DNA of 64,000 nucleotides. It comes from Thermanaerovibrio velox DSM 12556. Its GTDB lineage: Bacteria > Synergistota > Synergistia > Synergistales > Synergistaceae. The notes under the pieces are model-generated. The model did not search any database and was not told the origin of the DNA. It saw only the letters and a program-made list of their open reading frames with translations. The stretch's first letter is position 1; the number at the start of each line of letters is the position of its first letter. Positions 60,464-64,000 of the stretch are shown here, in pieces. The stretch lies in contig NZ_CM001377.1 in assembly GCF_000237825.1 (NCBI RefSeq), positions 434,001-498,000 of the forward strand, written 5' to 3'. A program made the translations under genes and the position numbers.

Positions 60464-61093
60464 ATGTCGGTTGACTTCGATTCTTTCAACAGCATTCAGC
60501 TGGATGCCATAAGGGAGGTAGGGAACATCGGGGCCGGCAACGCCGCCACGGCGCTCTCCAAGCTTTTGGGCAGGACCGTGGACATGGACGTGCCGGTGGC
60601 GGAGCTCGTGTCGGTGTATGAGGTAGCCCAGCACTACGGTTCTCCCGAGGATCTCGCCTGCGGGGTCCTCATAAGGGCGGACGGGGAGTTCTCCTGCAAC
60701 CTGATATTCCTAATGTACGAGGAGGAGGCCTCTGCTCTGGCGGATCTTCTCATATCCATGGATTTGAGCTCCATGGAGGAGGAGGTCAGGCTGCAGATCA
60801 GGGACAGTGCGTTGGCTGAGGTGGGGAACATAATCCTTGGGGCTTTCTTGAACGCCCTTTCCAGCATGACCGGCTGGGCCCTCCCGGTGTCGGTGCCTGC
60901 GGTGGCCCATGACATGCTGGGATCCATAATGGACGTGGTGGCCGCCATGTTTGGCATAATGGGGGACACCGCCTTGTTGGTGAAGACCACCCTCAAGATA
61001 ATAGATTCCGACACGGAGGCGAAGGGGATGGTCATCATGGTGCCGGATCCCGGTTCCCTGGAGCTTCTGCTTCAGAGATTGGGGGTGCTCTAG
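60464..61093 (+). CDS. cheC: CheY-P phosphatase CheC
   Basis: 209 residues with both active sites intact: IREVGNIGAGNAATALS (Glu18, Asn21) and LAEVGNIILGAFLNALS (Glu119, Asn122). Forms a complex with CheD, encoded next. Since FliY has lost its phosphatase residues, CheC is probably the main CheY-P phosphatase among the genes here. Confidence 0.95.
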   Translation: MSVDFDSFNSIQLDAIREVGNIGAGNAATALSKLLGRTVDMDVPVAELVSVYEVAQHYGSPEDLACGVLIRADGEFSCNLIFLMYEEEASALADLLISMDLSSMEEEVRLQIRDSALAEVGNIILGAFLNALSSMTGWALPVSVPAVAHDMLGSIMDVVAAMFGIMGDTALLVKTTLKIIDSDTEAKGMVIMVPDPGSLELLLQRLGVL

Positions 61094-61096
61094 CCC

Positions 61097-61588
61097 ATGT
61101 CGTCCTCCGCTATACACGTAGGGATGGCGGATCTGGTGGCGGTTAGGCACCCGGCCACCCTTATAACCTTGGGGCTTGGTTCGTGCATAGGTTTGGTGAT
61201 ATACGACCAGTCCTCCAAGGTTGCCGCTATGGCTCACATAATGCTGCCGGACAGCAGGGATGCCAAGGAGGTCCTGAAGCCCGGGAAGTTTGCTGACACG
61301 GCGGTGCCTCTCATGATGGACAAGCTGAGGGATCTTGGGGTCAACAAGTCCCAGCTGAAGGCCAAGATGGCGGGGGGAGCTCAGATGTTCAACATCCCCG
61401 GCAAGGAGAGTTCGCTGCTTGCGGTGGGGCAGAGGAACGTGGAGGCCACCACCGCCATGCTTGCGAAGTTCGGGGTTCCCCTTGTGGCCTCCGACGTGGG
61501 GGGGAACAAGGGGAGGAGCGTGGAGTTCTCCACCGATACTTGGGTGCTGTTGGTGAAGACCCTTGGCACCGGTGTCAAGGAGCTGTAG
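61097..61588 (+). CDS. cheD: Chemoreceptor glutamine deamidase CheD
   Basis: 163 residues; catalytic Cys30 in LGLGSCIGLV and His47 in AAMAHIMLP. Deamidates receptor glutamines and boosts CheC. Three bases after cheC. Confidence 0.95.
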   Translation: MSSSAIHVGMADLVAVRHPATLITLGLGSCIGLVIYDQSSKVAAMAHIMLPDSRDAKEVLKPGKFADTAVPLMMDKLRDLGVNKSQLKAKMAGGAQMFNIPGKESSLLAVGQRNVEATTAMLAKFGVPLVASDVGGNKGRSVEFSTDTWVLLVKTLGTGVKEL

Positions 61589-61603
61589 GTAAGTTTAACC
61601 GTC

Positions 61604-62665
61604 ATGATGGAGGACAGGATCGAAGCGAGCCCTGGAGGCGACATGAAGGGGTCGGTTCCGGAGAGCCTGGTTAACCTGATCCCCTCGGACGTGGTGGAGG
61701 ACCTAGCCAACCTCCTTGGTTGTTCCAGGGAGAGCGTGTTGAAGGCCATATCCGCCTCCGGGGTGGATCAGGAGAGGGCGGTGGCCATGCTCATGGCCGC
61801 AGCTCCCACTTACGTGGCCGTTAAGGGCCGTTTTGAGACCCGCCGCAGGGGGGACCTGCAGGGGGTCTTTTGTTACGTGGCCAACGGGGTTACCGGTGAT
61901 GTGTTGGACCTCAGTTTCTGGGTGGGTTCGGGTGGTGTGCCGGACTCCTTTGACGTGTCCGCCGGATGGGAGGCGGTGAGGTCCGCCATAAGGTCCCTGC
62001 CCCCATCCCCGGACAGGGGGGCCTACAGGCAGTTGGAGGGGATCCTTGAGCGCATGTTCCCCCCCACCGCGCTGAACACCCTTTTCAAGGACCCGTCCAC
62101 CGCGGGCGCAAAGACTCAGGCGTTTAAGGAGGCCTTGTCTCAGGCCTTTAAGTTGGACATGCTGTGTTCCATTGAGGTTGAGAGGTTCCACCGGATCCGT
62201 TTGGAGATGTCCCCCCTAGGCAAGCCCAAGGAGCCGCAGCCGGAGGAGCCGAAGGCTGGGGGTGAGAGGCCAAAGATCACGGAGATAACCCTCCACTGCA
62301 AGCCTCAGCTGGATCCCGTTAGGGGGAAGAGCGTGGGGGATTTGAAGGTAGGGGATCTCATCCCGGTGGACTTGGACGATGTCAGTCCCGTGGGACGCCT
62401 TATAAGTCGTTTTGTGGCCCGAGCGGGCAGGAGGGTGGAGTTCCCGGTGGAGGCGATTGAGCCGGCCAAGGGGGGCGACGCGGTGGTTAAGCTTGCGGTG
62501 TCCGAGGGGATAACCGCGGTCTTCAAGATGTCCAAGGACATGAAGATAAGGGTTGCCCAGGAGCCCGTGGTGGCCCCCAAGGGGGGGCCTGGGCTTCCTC
62601 TGGTGGTCCTGGCGGCGGCGATTGGGCTTTTCGTCCTGGTCCTGATGCTGGTTCTCAGGGGGTGA
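61604..62665 (+). CDS. Unknown tail-anchored protein with UBA-like N-terminus, between cheD and sigD
   Basis: 353 residues; I do not recognise a family. Residues about 25-65 (SDVVEDLANLLGCSRESVLKAISASGVDQERAVAMLMAA) have the three-helix pattern of a UBA/EF-Ts-N-like domain. A mixed middle region follows, then a Pro/Glu linker (about 205-225), a beta-rich domain (about 225-325) and a single C-terminal transmembrane helix (about 331-350, LPLVVLAAAIGLFVLVLMLVL) with two residues after it. The bulk is thus cytosolic and membrane-tethered. Four-base-class overlap with the sigma factor frame suggests coupling. The position implies a motility, chemotaxis or sigma-control role, but no function can be assigned. 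Confidence 0.75.
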   Translation: MMEDRIEASPGGDMKGSVPESLVNLIPSDVVEDLANLLGCSRESVLKAISASGVDQERAVAMLMAAAPTYVAVKGRFETRRRGDLQGVFCYVANGVTGDVLDLSFWVGSGGVPDSFDVSAGWEAVRSAIRSLPPSPDRGAYRQLEGILERMFPPTALNTLFKDPSTAGAKTQAFKEALSQAFKLDMLCSIEVERFHRIRLEMSPLGKPKEPQPEEPKAGGERPKITEITLHCKPQLDPVRGKSVGDLKVGDLIPVDLDDVSPVGRLISRFVARAGRRVEFPVEAIEPAKGGDAVVKLAVSEGITAVFKMSKDMKIRVAQEPVVAPKGGPGLPLVVLAAAIGLFVLVLMLVLRG

Positions 62666-62676
62666 GAGGGTTGTCG

Positions 62677-63414
62677 ATGGAGTCCCCTGATCGTGATTTA
62701 TGGGAGGATTACATGAAAAGCCCCTCTCCGGAGAACCGGGAGAGGCTTGTGAAGCGGTACCTTCCGCTCGTCAAGTACGTGGCCTTGCGGATGGCGGTTA
62801 CCCCGCCTCCGGGGTTGGATTACGATGACATCTTGAGTTTTGGAGCCATGGGACTTCTAGAGGCCCTGGACAGGTTTGACCCATCCAGGGGTTTTTGTTT
62901 CCAGACCTTTGCGGTTCCACGGATCAGGGGGGCCATACTGGACGAGTTGAGGCGTTACGATTGGATATCTAGGAACGGAAGGGAGAAGCTTCAGCGCCTT
63001 GAGAGGGCCATGGAGGAGCTGTGCGCCATGGGGGTTCCCCAGGAGGATGGGGCCCTAATGGAGAGGCTTGGGATGGACGAAAAGAGTTACAGGGAGCTGC
63101 TGGAGATAGCCGGAAGATGTTATCTGGTTTCATTGGACGAGGTCCTCTCCCTTGAGGAGGGGGAGGTCAAGAGGGACGGTCTTTTGGAGGATCCATCTCC
63201 TTCCCCCGCCGAGGAGGTGGAGCGCAGGGAGGAGATTGAGAGGGTTCGAAGGGCCCTTGAGGAGCTGCCGGAGCGGGAGAGGATGCTTCTTTCCCTTTAC
63301 TACGAGGAAGGGCTTACGCTCAAGGAGATAGGTGCGGTGTTGGGGGTTACCGAGTCCAGGGCCTCCCAGCTGCACGGCAAGGCCATAGGTATGCTTCGCT
63401 CCAGGCTGTTGTAG
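62677..63414 (+). CDS. fliA: Flagellar RNA polymerase sigma factor SigD/FliA
   Basis: 245 residues, sigma-28 type: region 2 (YLPLVKYVALRMAVTPPPGLDYDDILSFGAMGLLEALDRFDPSRGFCFQTFAVPRIRGAILDELRRYDWISR), region 3, and region 4 helix-turn-helix (LTLKEIGAVLGVTESRASQLHGKAIGMLRSRL). No region 1. Start ATG 62677 has a usable GAGAGGG; GTG 62662 and TTG 62671 are in frame. Transcribes late flagellar genes such as flagellin, which are not in this window. Confidence 0.95.
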   Translation: MESPDRDLWEDYMKSPSPENRERLVKRYLPLVKYVALRMAVTPPPGLDYDDILSFGAMGLLEALDRFDPSRGFCFQTFAVPRIRGAILDELRRYDWISRNGREKLQRLERAMEELCAMGVPQEDGALMERLGMDEKSYRELLEIAGRCYLVSLDEVLSLEEGEVKRDGLLEDPSPSPAEEVERREEIERVRRALEELPERERMLLSLYYEEGLTLKEIGAVLGVTESRASQLHGKAIGMLRSRLL

Positions 63415-63450
63415 CGTCGCGGTCAAGTTTTGGCAGGGGGGTGTGGCGGG

Positions 63451-64000
63451 TTGGAAGGGGCGTTCAGGCTTAAGGTCACTGATGAGGGCATATTCCTGGC
63501 GGTTGCGCCGGAGGGGGATGTGACCCTCTCTGACGTGGTGGCCCTCCTGAAGGAGCGCCGGATAGAGGACTATGACGGCCAGGTGGTGGCCAAGGCGGTT
63601 CAAGATCGGACCGGCGAGATGGTTAAGATCGCGGACCGTAAGCCGGAGCTTGATAGGCCTGCGGAGGTGGAGATCAAGATCTCCGAGGACGCCATGAGCT
63701 GCTCAATCCGGGTGATACCCCCGTTGGGTCCGCTACCCCTGCCGAGCGTGGAGGATTTGGAGAGGTTTCTTAAAGAGCACGGGGTGGTGGAGGGCGTAAA
63801 GCGCCAGGTTCTTGAAGGGCTCTCCCAGGGGATGCACCTCCGGCAGTGGGTGGAGGTGGCGAGGGGCCGTGAGGTGGTCCACGGCAAGGATGCGGTCATA
63901 AACTACAAGATAGATCTTCAGCGCCTTAAGCCCAAGGAGACCGGTGAGGGCAGCCGGGTGGACATGAAGGACCTTGGCACGGTGATAAACGTCCTCAAGG
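63451..64000 (+). CDS. DUF342/FapA-like protein, 3' end beyond the window
   Basis: Open frame from TTG 63451 to the window end (183 codons, no stop). The first part (LEGAFRLKVTDEGIFLAVAP, LLKERRIEDYDGQVVAKAV) and GMHLRQWVEVARGREVVHGKDAVINYKID match the DUF342/FapA pattern, in which the A.G..PV.G.DG.I.Y element precedes a right-handed beta-helix. FapA-like genes often close fla/che operons; in Vibrio FapA links glucose signals to FlhF polar localisation. Role here is inferred from context. Confidence 0.75.
   Translation, partial: MEGAFRLKVTDEGIFLAVAPEGDVTLSDVVALLKERRIEDYDGQVVAKAVQDRTGEMVKIADRKPELDRPAEVEIKISEDAMSCSIRVIPPLGPLPLPSVEDLERFLKEHGVVEGVKRQVLEGLSQGMHLRQWVEVARGREVVHGKDAVINYKIDLQRLKPKETGEGSRVDMKDLGTVINVLK

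Noticed and set aside
1-64000. CRISPR array, rRNA operon, intact insertion sequence or prophage
   Set aside because: No regularly spaced repeats, no rRNA-like conserved stretches, and no transposase or phage genes were seen.

Overview
The window reads as a chromosomal stretch of a GC-rich anaerobic bacterium, most likely a member of Synergistota (Thermanaerovibrio-like). The grounds are the combination of a Bacillus-like gene order with GC-rich codons, frequent GTG/TTG starts, a CodY regulator, sulfide-type Thi4, and citrate lyase plus glutamate uptake genes. No 16S gene is present, so the assignment is an inference.

Layout. 1-1511: the 3' end of a type I restriction HsdR gene and about 550 bases of gene-poor, lower-GC DNA, probably the edge of a transferred island. 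1512-2726: gltS, a Na+/glutamate symporter, ending in a terminator shared with the convergent operon. 2807-11943 (minus strand): FadR-type regulator, HD-domain protein, two aconitase-family LeuC/LeuD-type pairs, an isocitrate dehydrogenase-like enzyme and the three citrate lyase subunits. On paper this set could connect 2-oxoglutarate/glutamate with citrate, acetate and oxaloacetate, but substrate-determining residues are unusual. 12159-13802: a TGS/uridine-kinase-like protein. 14078-18176 (minus): tRNA-Val, a small zinc ribbon, thi4-thiC under a TPP riboswitch with an extra insertion, and a thioredoxin-like/CcdA-like redox pair.

18336-63414 (plus): a very long block with nearly the Bacillus subtilis order: lepB, rbgA, rnhB, ylqG-like, ylqH-like, yraN, comM, dprA, small ORF, topA, trmFO, xerC, hslV, hslU, codY, then flgB-flgC-fliE-F-G-H-I-J, transglycosylase, motE, fliK, flgD, flgE, swrD, motA, motB, fliL, fliM, fliY, cheY, fliO-P-Q-R, flhB, flhA, flhF, flhG, a PilZ protein, cheB, cheA, cheC, cheD, an unknown tail-anchored protein and the flagellar sigma factor. 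A DUF342/FapA-like gene runs off the right edge. cheW is missing from the chemotaxis set.

Four conserved genes (xerC, hslU, motE, fliM) are each broken by a single-base frame change, three of them in C6, G6 or T7 runs. Base-calling errors are the simplest explanation, although the motE T7 site fits a -1 slippage site. Other points to look at are an 18-bp perfect hairpin inside fliK, a terminator-like hairpin between cheY and fliO, FliY lacking both phosphatase Asn residues, and overlapping divergent promoters between lepB and the redox pair.
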